NCBI RefSeq assembly: GCF_016545825.1
Contig: NC_052614.1
Coordinates: 40,890,072 to 40,954,071, forward strand
Direction: 5' to 3'
DNA from: Eucalyptus grandis
Lineage: Eukaryota > Streptophyta > Magnoliopsida > Myrtales > Myrtaceae
DNA length: 64,000 nt
Part shown: piece after piece, positions 1 through 11,458 of the stretch
Layout of the letters: every line of letters starts with the position of its first letter
Position numbering within the stretch: position 1 is the stretch's first letter
Position numbers and translations under genes: made by a program
The notes under the pieces: generated by a model
Database searches by the model: none
What the model was told of the DNA's origin: nothing
Seen by the model: only the letters and a program-made list of their open reading frames with translations

Positions 1-2950
1 GAAGCAAAGGCAAGTAGCAGGTGAAACATATTGTTACGAGAACAAATACAAACACTGTATGTACACAAAAATTCTATCCATAGGAATTGTTATCATTCAT
101 TCTCTACTAAGGCAAGTAGCAGCTGATTTACCTAATGCTTGCAACGACTGAAACTAAGAAAAGGAGGAAAATCTTGGGAAACAAACTAAACCAAAAGATT
201 TTCCCAAAAATAATAATAATTAAGTTCATTACATGTTTCTCGTGAGAAAATTCATTTGTGTTGTTGTCCAATAAATATTTCCAAGGTCTCGGACAACTTC
301 GATCAAATCAAGCAAGAGCTATGAACAAAGAAGAAAAGGAATTTGAAGCTTAAGTATATGGCGACAATGCTGGAGCCACATAAATCCTCACTCAATACCA
401 AGTCAACCACCAAATATATGCTTCAAAGGAAAATCAACCAACACTTCATATGGAAGACATTTACATGCATATTGAAAAATTTAAAAACCGTGCATCACAT
501 AAGGCACTTTGTTCAACAATCTGAAAAGGTACCATTCTCTTACTTGAGAAATTTAAATAATAGATCAAAGTGCGAGAATAGACATTCTCTCCTCTTTTTC
601 CTAGTCACTTAAGTAAGGCAATTTCGTTGTGTCAACAAAATTTCTCCTTGAATTTGTCAAGCGACTTTGGTACTTGACTTAGCAAACCCATTTTGCAATG
701 GTATAAATAACTTACATTTCCCACAAGGATCAAATTGACCTAACATTGGTGAATGATGCGTGCATGAGCAAGTGATTCTAGGATGTATGGATTTTTGTGG
801 TTTAGTGTTTAGGAAATAGTGTTTATGAGGATGGTTTCGATGGGTAAATATAATAATAGGATAGAATGGGGTATATGGGGATGTATATTGAAAGATGAAT
901 TGCAAAATCTATGATCCCACCAGGGTCTAAAGTACGTGCCACCAACCGAAGATGAAGATCAAGATAAATGAAGTTCACCACCAAAGCTTAAAGGACAAAT
1001 TTAGTCTGGTTACAATTGAGAGACTTCCTCTATTTATATGACGAATATAACTTAGGAAATAGAAAAGTAGTAAATAGACATGGGAACTAGCCTAACATAA
1101 AGACCTAGGAACTCATAATTTTGACTCCTGAAATTTACATAACAATAAAGACTCCTAGAAAATAAAGATGTACTTAATGACTTGGAAACTTGCATTCTTG
1201 ATTATTCAGCCTTGCAAAATTCGTGCTCCCACCTTGACCAAAGGATAAATACCCCAAACTTCATCAACTAACCAAGAAAGTTGTTCAGAATGGTCTCCCA
1301 TTGATATGTTGTTAAGAAACTTCAATATTAGCAATTGATAAAGTGTACCGAGAAATCAACAGCTAATATATCATACTGAGAATTGGGTAACTCATTAATC
1401 TTCGGTATTGATAAATTCGGTAACTCATTAATCGTCGGTATCGATAACTTTAGTAAAAATGGTTCGATATGGCTTTAGTTGGAAACTTCAGTCTTGACCC
1501 ATTGAAGCACGTTATACCCAAGTTCTATATTGGCTTGAATGAGCAATGATTATGTTGAGTGGGTTGATGGAGCTAAGTTGGATGCTCCTACATCAGTGAA
1601 TGTCAGTTGCCAAGCTCTTTCTCCAATTCTCATCATAGACCTATCACCTGCCTATCTAACATAACCTGGTAATCCACCAACAAACTACAGTAACACATTG
1701 ATAGATAGTGGTTTGAGCTCGCTCTCCCCCCTCCCCCCAAAGCTCTGCATACTTTATTTTTCCTCTATTGTGCTAGATCCAGTCCATATGCATTGGATGA
1801 ACATATAACAAATTACTTTACATTACAGAAATATTTTAATTTGTTCTTAGTACTGGAGAATGCAAAACAACCATGGCAGGAGATGCGCAAAATGCTTAAT
1901 GACAACATAGAGATTGAAATGCAGAACATATTCAACTTGGAAAGAATCAAAAGCGCCTATCTGATACCCAAATGACAATCAGCAGAAATACTTTGTCTAT
2001 TTATCCCCTATGTTCCTAGAGGCATCCACAATATTGAAAAAAAGTTGGAAACAAAAGAAATCATAGCATTATTGTGAAAATCTTTAATTATTAAAACATG
2101 CAAAACTAGTATTAGCGTTCCACACTACAAGATACTCAAATGGTATAATGTACGGAGCGACACTTGCATGAGGAGGAGTCACTACCACCGTCGCTGTTGC
2201 TGTCGCCCTCTCCATCGTTGACACTGCTTGATCCATCGCCGAGACTCCCACATGACAGGTCTTTGCATGAACTTGCGATCGACGAAGAAGAGAACACAAA
2301 CGCACGATGGGCGTCGAACTCGAACTCTATGAACTCTAGATCACAATTGAACTCCAGATGATGATGGGCATCCAATTCCAACTCGCGAAAGGACCCAAAT
2401 TGCAAGTGAACTTCATATCATTGAACTTGATTTGGGACTTAGGGTTCAAAGGGAGATTGTGTGTTAATTTCGTTCAGAGGGAGAAAGACAATGATGAGTT
2501 TGGGCTCGAGATTCAGAGGGCTTCGATTTGGAAAGAAGAAAATGAGATGTTTCAATAGAGATTGCATTTGAGGCTTACAGTTTAGAGAAGGAAGAATGAA
2601 GCAAACGATGTTAAAGGGGAAGGAAAGAGATGACGTTCAAGAAGAAAGAGGGACATCGAAAACAACGTTGTTTTGTAGATGTGGATATTTTTTCTTAAAC
2701 TATTTGCCACATATGAGAGAGAAGCGATTAAAAGCACCAACGTTTTCCATTAACAAGTTTGACGATATTAACTTTATGACTTGATTGAACCAATTTGACA
2801 AGTTATAATACTTTATTACACTTATTGCAAGTTTTAGAATTCAATTATACATTTACAACAAGTTTTAGGATTTTCATTGCACTTATCCCAACTAATTTTA
2901 TATAAATAAAACATACACATATATAATAATTAGAAATATTAATATATATA
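1..2950. other. AT-rich stretch without a recognisable gene
   Basis: I see no conserved protein, RNA gene or complete mobile element here. Short open frames at 343-612 (+), 657-905 (-), 1793-1975 (+) and 2084-2405 (both strands) have no recognisable domain. The 2160-2600 part is richer in G+C and purine-skewed, and may be a remnant of a coding or 5' region, but I cannot name it. A short ~34-bp tandem repeat lies at about 1383-1450. The right end turns into TA-rich sequence that borders the viral insertion. Confidence 0.5.
1383..1450. repeat. short tandem repeat, unit about 34 bp
   Basis: The string GGTAACTCATTAATC followed by TTCGGTAT or GTCGGTAT and GATAA occurs twice in direct order, a few mismatches apart. 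It is a minor local duplication with no visible function. Confidence 0.6.
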
Positions 2951-3124
2951 TATAGCCGTAGGAAAGTATAGATAGTCCTTGTAAAAACATACACTTAGAT
3001 CGAGAGCCATTCGTTGGCATCCTTCTTGTTTCTACGAGTGGTCCAGCCGTAAGTCCCCGAGAGGCTGTTAGACCGTTGGTTTAGCTCTGTAACGGTTCAA
3101 GAAGGAATAGTTCCGATCTTAAGT

Positions 3125-3873
3125 ATGAGTTTACATAGAAGATCTACATCTTCCTCTAGTTCTTTATCACAAATGGACTCAGATCCAAGTCCTATACATA
3201 GAGAAGAAGTAAGAATAGAAGATTTCAACAAATCTATAGAAAATTGGGAAATTCCTAAAATACAGCTTAAGGAAATATACAAACAATCAAAATTGAAATT
3301 TTTCAAAAAATCAGACTATGTCATAACTACTCAAGAAAGAGATGTTCCTCTTTCTAATTCTTATGAAAAATACATCTTTTGAACAAAGAGTCCATTCAAA
3401 AGCATAAACAAAAATACAACTACATTCATATAGGACTAGTCCAAGTAGGAGTCAAACCTCTTACTAAAGAAGGCCTTAATACTTCCATTCTCTTAGTCCT
3501 ACGTGATGCACGTCTTTTTAAACTACGATGAATCCATTCTCGGTACTGTAGAGACAAGTCTCGCAAAGGACCCATACATTTTGACTGTTATCCTAATTTT
3601 TCTTTATCCCTCAAAGATAAGAACATCCTTAGAGCCCTAACACTCCAAATCAAAACCCATAATTACAAAGTGGCAGATGGTTCTATTCCTTTAGCCCTTG
3701 TTTATAGAATTCATTATAAAGCCATGTCCTCCGCCTTTGGAGAAAATGCTTTCAAACATAGTCCCCGAGGAGAAACACTTCTCCTCCAAACTGACATTTC
3801 TAGAACTAATACAACAATTCCAAGGTCTATTAATTGGAACCAAGTTACTTTACTTCAGAACAATGGGAATTAG
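3125..3873 (+). pseudogene. viral polyprotein N-terminus and 30K-type movement protein, broken
   Basis: The frame opens at the ATG at 3125, about 120 bases after the left end, with a serine-rich N-terminus. It closes at a stop at 3380-3382. Recognisable movement-protein sequence continues beyond the stop and ends in another frame (3670-3873), where the segment ADGSIPLALVYRIHYK sits. I read it as a plant-virus cell-to-cell movement protein of the 30K superfamily. At least one frameshift and one in-frame stop separate the parts. The order, first in the polyprotein, matches caulimovirids. Confidence 0.65.
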
Positions 3874-6059
3874 AAAACCAAATTCCCCAACAAGTTGTTC
3901 AAAATACAGATCCGACTAATGTCATTCAACATCCGGAAGGAAGAGTGACCATTAGGTTTCCTAGAAGATCTTTCGATTCAAGATCTAGTCCTTCTTTTCA
4001 CAATTCTTATACAAGATCCATAGATCTTAATCCTAATCTTCCTCCTATAATCACCATTCCTCCTAGTACGCACAGGAACACTCCTCCTCCTAGTATACAT
4101 AGAGATACTCCCACACACGATACAACACATTTACCTCCTTCCACCAGTAGAATTAATCAAGAGACACCTCCCGAACCAGAAATTAGTGGTTTAGATAATA
4201 GATCGGGGATTTCCGGCGCTTTATCAACAAAACCAGCCTCGAACCGCTTCTAGAAAGTACAGACTCCCCTCATCATTCTCCTACTTATTCTCAAATGATA
4301 GATGCTGAGCTTAATGTTCTAGAAAAACATTTTGAACCAAACAAAACTTTTCTTAATAAAGAATTTAATTCTGAAGACAACAAACAAATCGAGAATGGTT
4401 CTTCAAAACCTTTGCCGACAAAGCAAAAGACGTCAAACAAAAATATTACGACTACATATACGAATATGAAGTCCACATATTCTTCTTTGATTGGTTAGAA
4501 GAACAATTCCTTGAACCAAAAGAAATATTTGTTTTAGATCATCATTATAAGTGGAAACTTGATAATGGTGAAACCATAGAATCCAATCATCCACCCCTTA
4601 GGAGAATAAAAATACAGCATGGAGATAGCGAGGTTACAGCCACTCCCTTTAGACTTCCGCACAAAGGAGACTCTCTCTACACCCACAAAGTTATTGAACA
4701 AAACAATTTTACTAATCAACATTTAGTAACCATAGGAAAACAGTTGAATAGGATAGAATCCACATTCCGTAATCCTACTCAAATTATTACACCACAAGTT
4801 GACACACTCAAAAACCCATTTTTAAAGCCTTTGAATTTCCAAAAATCTTAGCCCGAGTTTGCCAAAGCTATAGAACAAAAGAAAAAACTCTTAGGAAAAT
4901 CAAAACTAGAACCCGATCCTATACTAGACACTCCTAAATTCCAGAATCTTATCATTAGAGACACCTGCACCAACCCACCATTAATACTCGACCAAACCCT
5001 CTGATAATCCTGATAATGAGTCAGTCAATGAGATTAACAGACTCAATTGGAGACAACCTCAAAAGCTTTATTATAGTAGAGCCACCCCACCAGACATTGC
5101 CCAAGAAGAATCATCGCAAAAATACAAAATAAATACTCTCCGACGCCATCTATGAATGGAACATTGATGGTGTTGCGTAAAACCAATATTATGAACATTC
5201 TTAACAACATGGTGATGCTTGCTAATGCCTACAAAACACAGCAAGATGTTTCGACCATGCTGTTGCTAATCTTTTAGTAGCCGGATTTACATCGACAGCT
5301 AAAAGGTTGGTGGGATAATTACCTCGACAGATGAACAAAAGACACAAATTTTAACCGCTTATAAGGTAGATGATTTTGGTCAACGCATGGATGATGATCA
5401 AGGTCATCTCATCCAAGATGCGGTCAATACCCTTATCTATTCCATTTCACAACACTTTGTAGGAGACCCTTCACATATTAGGGATAGAAACCAAGATCTC
5501 CTTTCCAATATGCGTTGCAAATCCTTAGGAAGATTTAGAGAATACAAAGAGCTTTTCTTTCAAAGGGTTCTTATTAGACCCGACTGTAATCAACCCTTTT
5601 GGAAAGAAAAATTCTTAGCCGGTTTACCACAAATTATAGGTGATCAAGTTAGAGATAAAATTAGAAAAGAATACAATGGCCAAATACCTTATGATCTTCT
5701 TTCTTATGGAGAAATAGTCTCTTATGTTTACAGATAAGGAACACAAATGTGTAATACTATCAAATTACAAAGACAACTCAAGGAAGAACAATCACTCACC
5801 AATAGAAGTCTAGGAGATTTCTGTGCTCAATACGACCCTTCTTATAATGAAAAACAAAACCAAAATGTAAGGGAACTTGTCCTTCGAGAAAGAAACAAAG
5901 AGACATCACAACAAACCTCAACCTCGTAGGAATAAACAAAGACACCAGAATAACCAAAATAGACCTCAAACTGATAGAAAAATTTTAAAGACATCAAATG
6001 TTATTCTTGTGGTAGAAAAGGTCATATTTCAAAATACCGTAGGATTAATAAAAAATTAA
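3834..6059 (+). pseudogene. viral linker and coat-protein region with zinc knuckle, broken
   Basis: A proline-, serine- and threonine-rich stretch (3834-4253) is followed by an acidic/basic region, and then by a coat-protein-like block at 5387-5929. A CCHC-type knuckle lies at about 5999-6043, with Cys-X2-Cys-X4-His visible, but the last cysteine position reads arginine (codon CGT), so metal binding would be lost. Stops at 4855, 5735-5737 and 5927-5929 and several frame changes interrupt it. The capsid assignment comes from position and the knuckle, not from a strong motif, so it is moderate. Confidence 0.55.
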
Positions 6060-6609
6060 ATGAACTATCCTTTGACGAAAATACTCTTAACCGCTTAAAC
6101 AACATCTTCATAGAAAACGGTGATACTTCCTCCGATGAACTTCTTGAGGAAGAAGGTCTTCGATTAATGAAATAGATTCTTCTTCCGACTCGATTATGAA
6201 GACGCCTCTCCGAAAAACCCGTTCCCGAAATAAACATGTTAACAAAAGAAGAAGAATTTCTCCTTAGCACCGCGACAAAATAATTGACCCCGAAGCCAAA
6301 AAAGAATACTTAGATAGACTACACTCTACTATGAACATTACTTCCAAGCCTAATACTTCCTACAATCTTAAAGACATTTTGAATAGAAACAAAAAACCAC
6401 AGTCTAGACCTATAAATATTAATGACCTCCAAAACGAAATAAAACAGCAAAAATTAGAAATACAAGCCCTAAAAGAAACTCAATTAGAAATGAAACAGGA
6501 AATTTCTGATATAAAGTCTCTTGTCATAAAAGGAAAAACAAAACTTGATGACCAAAATAAAACCACTAGTACCCTGCACACCTCGATCCAGCCTTTCTTA
6601 TGTTATTAA
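6060..6609 (+). pseudogene. viral polyprotein segment between coat protein and protease, with coiled coil
   Basis: A lysine-, glutamate- and glutamine-rich segment at 6331-6609 has heptad-like spacing of leucine and isoleucine and probably forms a coiled coil. Florendovirus-type polyproteins carry such linkers between the coat protein and protease. The stretch 6060-6330 has serine- and glutamate-rich reading in broken frames. No catalytic motif is visible. Confidence 0.4.
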
Positions 6610-7250
6610 CAGAAATAACATCTAGAAAATGGATAATAAATATTAAGATAAAAATCAATAATGAGTATATTATTGAAACAACAGCACTCTTGATACAGGG
6701 GCCGACCTCAATTGTATCAAGGAAGGCCTTGTTCCAACAAGATACTTTGACAAAACTTCGAATCCTTAAAATCAGCCTCGGAGACAAACCGAATATACAA
6801 TACAAGTTACCCGAAGCCCTAATAATAAAAGACCAAATGTCTTACAAAACATCTTTTCTTTTAGTAAAAACATGAGGCAACAGGTTATCCTTGGAACACC
6901 TTTTATACAATTAATCCAACCTTTTACTGTTACTAATGAAGGTATAGAAACTCTTGCTTTAAACAAAAAAATCACCTTCAACTTCATAACAAAACCACAG
7001 AAAAGAAGTCTTAATATTTTACAAGAACATTCCATTTCAGAAATAAATTGCCTTATAAAAGACAAAGAAAACCAGCTTGAATTTTTAAAAGAAGATTTAG
7101 AATTCAAAAGAATAGAAGAAAATCTTATAAAACCAAATATCATAGAGAAAATAGCCTCCCTACAAAAAAAACACATAGAGAAAACTATATGTTCTACTCT
7201 ACCCAATGCCTTTTGGGAAAGAAAAAGCATATCGTTGATCTACCTTATGA
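6600..7250 (+). pseudogene. viral aspartic protease region, broken
   Basis: The retropepsin active-site segment is present at about 6688-6705: bases encoding DTGAD can be read in one frame, while the surrounding open frame runs in another, so a one-base indel lies across the active site. The next open frame (6872-7303) contains a GTPF motif and lysine-rich linker sequence that leads toward the reverse transcriptase. The protease cannot be active as it stands. Confidence 0.6.
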
Positions 7251-8530
7251 ACATGACTTTTCTGAAAACAAAATACCTACCAAAGCTCGCCCAACACAAA
7301 TGAATCAAGAAGTTTTAAAATTCTGTCAAGCAGAAATACAAGATCTCTTAGATAAAAAACTCATAAGAAAAAGCCAATCACCTTGGAGTTGTTCTCGCTT
7401 TTTTATGTCAATAAAAATGCTGAACTGGAAAGAGGAGTTCCCAGATTAGTCATTAATTATAAACCTCTTAATATAGCCCTTAGGTGGATAAGATATCCTA
7501 TACCTAATAAAAAAGATTTGTTAAACAGACTTTGTAGATCAAAAATATTTTCAAAATTTGACATGAAGTCGGATTTTGGCAAATACAAGTTAGTGATAAG
7601 GATAAATACAAGACAGCTTTTACAGTCCTTTTGGCCAATATGAATGGAATGTTATGCCATTCGGCCTCAAAATGCCCCTTCAGTAATTCCAAAGAATTAT
7701 GAATGAGATTTTCAATCCTTATTCAGAATACATCATAGTTTATATAGATGATGTTCTAGTATTTTCTTCCAATATAGAACAACATTTCAAACATTTATCT
7801 ACTTTCATAAAAATAATAATACAAAATGGTCTTGTAGTTTCTCCTACTAAAATTGCACTCTTCAAAACAAAGATTAGATTTTTAGGTAATTACATTCATT
7901 TAAATACTATAACCCCATTGAAAGATCAATCTCTTTTACCGATAAATTCCCGATGAGATTAAAGACAAAACTCAATTACAAAGGTTTTTGGGTAGTCTCA
8001 ATTATATTTTAGATTTCTTTCCCAATATAAATATCCTTTGTAAACCTTTACACCAAAGGTTACGAAAGGATCCTCCACCACTGGACCTCTCGTCCATACG
8101 ACATTGTCAAACAAATCAAAAAGCATGTAAAAGACATACCATGCTTACACCTTGCTGACCCTTCCACTTTCAAAATAGTTGAAACAGATGTCTCAGAATT
8201 AGGATATGGTGGTATTCTCAAACAAGTCAATAACAACAAAGAACAAGTTGTTCAGTTCATTTCAAAACATTGGAATTTTACTCAACAAAATTATTCGACA
8301 ATCAAAAAAGAAATACTTGCTATAGTTCTATCTATATCAAAATTCCAAGGAGATTTATTAAATCAAAAATTCCTCTTGAGGATTGATTGCAAATCAGCCA
8401 AAGACGTTTTACAAAAAGACGTTTTAAACATTGCATCAAAACAAATTTTTGCCGATGGCAAGCCATACTTTCAGATTCGATTTTGACATTGAATTTATAA
8501 ATGGTTCTTCAAATTCATTACCTGATTTTC
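7189..8530 (+). pseudogene. viral reverse transcriptase and RNase H, broken
   Basis: Reverse-transcriptase blocks run through frames at 7189-7449, 7383-7643 and 7699-7956. The catalytic YIDD is at 7741-7752, followed by the thumb/connection region. RNase H follows, with a readable TDVSELGYGG-like segment near 8185-8215; caulimovirid and Ty3 enzymes normally have TDAS there. Frame changes near 7440, 7640 and 7950 and stops between 7950 and 8430 disable it. YIDD with the downstream spacing supports a caulimovirid rather than a copia enzyme. Confidence 0.8.
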
Positions 8531-8561
8531 TCACAAGAGAATTTTTACAAGGGATACAATC

Positions 8562-10038
8562 ATGCCAAGATCCAAAAAAGACAAAGATAAAGGCAAAGGC
8601 AAAGCCACCGCCGAACCCTCCAATACACCACCAAAGCCGAAAGGCTTAACATCTGTCAAGACATGGCTTGAAATGGCAAAACAACCAGACATTCCTACAC
8701 CAAACACCTTTGACAATAGAACACATATCTTCTGATCCCAAGCTAGCCTTTAATCAGCTAGCCAACATGATACCAAAAGAAACCATTTTGTTACTTGCAC
8801 AATCTATACAAAACAAGGAAAAGAAAGAGCCATCCAACGCCATCGAGGTAAGCAACAATCCTTCCCCGCTTTGGTTACACAAAACCCAAAGAGAATACAA
8901 AAGAATTTCGAATGAGGTGGTTATTAGGCCACAAAACCCCTCAATCTCAAAAATCAAAATTCTTTCCTAAAACATCATTTCAAAAATATTAACCGTAGAA
9001 GATGGATTCTTCGACGAAGATCCAATCAAATTTGCAAAAACATCTTTCCAAAAGACTCAAGTTATTCAAACCACATAATACAAACAAAACCCTTGCTTAT
9101 TATGAGCAAATTCTAGTGGAGACAGAATCAGCAAGATTTACCCATTTTGCTGACAAAAACAATACGAAAACATTCTATACTCCACTATATCCATCAGCAA
9201 AGTCATACATCCCTCACATTGGGGAGCCTCACCTCATACACCCGAAAAGTTCCAAACCAGACTTACCCAAAACCTACCATATTCTTCCTCATACACCTCT
9301 TTGGGACCACCAACAAGCTTGGTGGAACGTTTTCTTCGACAAAATACAAATTTCCAACACACTTGGTTGTTATTTTTTAAAGATAACTTCCCAAGACAAA
9401 GTCTACCAAACTGGTTTGACTCTTGGTGGGATCTCTTTGGTCCCTTAGACATAATATTACACCCCACGAGTCAAACAAGGATACAAGATCTTCAAATAAC
9501 ACTTCAAACCAACACCGCATGATATAAGGTTCACATGCCTTATGCATTTCTTTATAATATTCAGAATCTCTTGGGTAACAAAGATGGGGGTTTGAATACA
9601 ATACATCCACGAAACCTGGTGTACCAAGATTTGTTCGTAAATACAAAACAAAATGGTGGGATGGATTCAATAGACTTGAATGGGGATCCGAAGCTCATAG
9701 CTAGAACATGGCTAAACAGCCAGAAGACTCAAATAATTGCAGCCCCATCAAATACATCGTTTTTACAGGAAAAATCCATGGCAAGTGCAGCACTTGCCGC
9801 AGTCCAAAGCAAAGAAGAATACTGCAACATCCTCAGGACAATGCTCTCAGAAGCGGAAGGATCACAATGTGGATCCTCCAAATCTCAAGACAATTCAGAC
9901 GGATCCTCACAACACATCATAGTGGAAACACCAATGAAGACGACCACACGGGATCAACCTAGACAGAGATTAAATTCAAAGACATCACATACGATATCTT
10001 TTGTTACAAACGGCGCAAAGGCTACACACCGAGCGTAG
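8562..10038 (+). pseudogene. second viral open reading frame, function unknown, broken
   Basis: An ATG at 8562 opens a very lysine-rich N-terminus. Readable segments continue at 8668-8970, 9002-9448 and 9535-10038, in different frames, ending at the stop at 10036-10038. An open frame after the RNase H domain is a feature of florendoviruses, where its role is not known to me. No motif is recognisable. The C-terminal part, rich in Ser, Gln and Lys, is the longest uninterrupted piece (167 codons). Confidence 0.5.
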
Positions 10039-10137
10039 TAGACAGACACCGTTTATACACCGTTCACTTTACACTGTTCACTCGCATCGTTCACTTTTAC
10101 ACTTTCAAAGACCGTAGCACTTTCACTGTAGCACCCC

Positions 10138-10146
10138 CTATAAATA
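10138..10146 (+). promoter_or_regulatory. TATA box of the viral pregenomic RNA promoter
   Basis: CTATAAATA lies 100 bases after the end of the second viral frame. It is preceded by repeated CGTTCAC/CACTTT-type short repeats (10050-10130) and followed about 45 bases on by a (CT)n tract (10192-10213). This layout matches a caulimovirid 35S-type promoter upstream of the leader. Confidence 0.65.
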
Positions 10147-10169
10147 CACCCTCTCGACATAGAAGAAGG

Positions 10170-10704
10170 GGGACCGAAATTTTCCAGATCTCTCTCTTCT
10201 CTCTCTCTCTCTCACTTGTAAACCCTCATCTCTTCCATCTCCAAGCTCTCTTACCTTGTATCCTCTGGTTTCAAAGTAAGTTAGTTTTCACATACATAGT
10301 TTTATACAGGGTTACCAACTTACATGATAGTTGGTTAACCATTTCTTATAATACACATCAATACTCCCAGAGTGCGGATTACCGCCCTAGTGGATGACTT
10401 GATGCTTTAAGTTTCTGCATCTTTCAATACATGTAATTTCAACTTTTCAGCTTTATTTAATACAAGTTCAGACCACCTTCATGGTTGGTTTTTGTTTATG
10501 CATACTCTTACTTTATATCTTATATATTGCTTTCTGTCTTTATATTATTTTTAATTCTCGCGATTTTATTTAAGTCATTTATTTTCTTGTTCTTATACTC
10601 CATTTTGGCTTTTAGATACATCTCTCTTCTTTCATATAGATCTGTTAATCTCTATACTTCCTTGTTCTCTCATATAGTACTCCGATCCTAACCCCTTTAT
10701 GGTG
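10170..10704 (+). other. viral leader region
   Basis: T-rich sequence between the promoter and the right viral border. No long conserved frame is supported; the open frame at 10485-10691 is low-complexity. In the circular virus this would be the 5' leader of the pregenomic RNA leading toward ORF1. Confidence 0.5.
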
Positions 10705-10718
10705 TATATATATATATA

Positions 10719-11458
10719 AGATATGTTAATCATTCTCTTAACACTCTAATGAAGTCATAAATGAATTTAGAAAACCAAAGCACCTAAGTCAAATGAGCAA
10801 GAAGTGATGTCCCGACATTAGTTGCATTTGGAAAGGCCGATAAAAATATATCGAAAATGTGATTTTTTTTTCTTTTGGTTGGTCCGATGGTGTCAAACTT
10901 TGAACAAGCTTTCTAATTGTACTTTCTAGGCATGTGCTACTCTATCTAAATCAAGAGTTACGCCTTGTCGAAGTTGAGGCGGTCGAAATTTGTTATTAAA
11001 ATGCCATTTGTGGATAAGAAAGTAGCAACATGTTAATTAGAAGCATCACTCTGCCCGGAGCATGGCTACAGCTGGAGTACTTTGTTGATAGGAGGTGCGA
11101 GAGGGAGCAAGACCGTACCGTCACGTAACGACGCGTGTTTCGGACGTCGCCGAGATCGCCGGCACGATTCCTCGATCTTATCATCTCGGTAGCTTTTCAA
11201 GAGGGGGCGTCTCCAGCTGTTGATGCGGCTGTTAAAGATTGCCTAACTTGATGTGGTTGTTAAAGATTGCCTACCTAGCTTTGCCTACCTCGCTTTCTTT
11301 TATGAGAATGATTGAATCCACATCGCTTTTGTTTTATTTAACCCCTAAATTTTAAACTTTTTACCGCACACCGTAGTCGACTGAGAGTCTGTAACCCATT
11401 ATAAATATGCAATATTTCATTCCTACATTCAGAAGCAAATATTTAATGGTATCAAAGT
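10719..11458. other. host DNA between the virus and the gypsy element
   Basis: No recognisable gene. A more GC-rich segment at about 11040-11215 is open on the minus strand (10996-11184) but shows no known domain. The last ~68 bases (11391-11458) are the first half of a tandem duplicate that the gypsy element has split (second half at 20098). Confidence 0.5.

Larger units (their letters stand above)
2954..10704 (+). mobile_element. endogenous caulimovirid (florendovirus-like), one genome length, decayed
   Basis: The plus strand carries in order: movement-protein-like, coat-protein-like with zinc knuckle, aspartic protease, reverse transcriptase with YIDD, RNase H, a second open region, and then a TATA-containing promoter with a leader. 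This is the gene order of a plant pararetrovirus. The second open region after the polyprotein, and the total of about 7.75 kb, point to the florendovirus group. Many frame breaks make it non-functional. Both ends abut TA-repeat sequence (about 2940-2953 and 10704-10718). The promoter and leader at the right end belong upstream of ORF1 in a circular genome, so the copy is a single permuted genome. Badnavirus- or petuvirus-like relatives are less likely. Exact ends are inferred. Confidence 0.8.

Noticed and set aside
2997..3010. Degenerate tRNA-Met primer site at the left end of the viral copy (TTAGATCGAGAGCC)
   Set aside because: The position is right for a caulimovirid but the match needs a gap and several mismatches.
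10485..10691. 68-codon frame in the viral leader
   Set aside because: Low-complexity, Phe/Leu/Ser-rich, and placed where a pararetroviral leader is expected.
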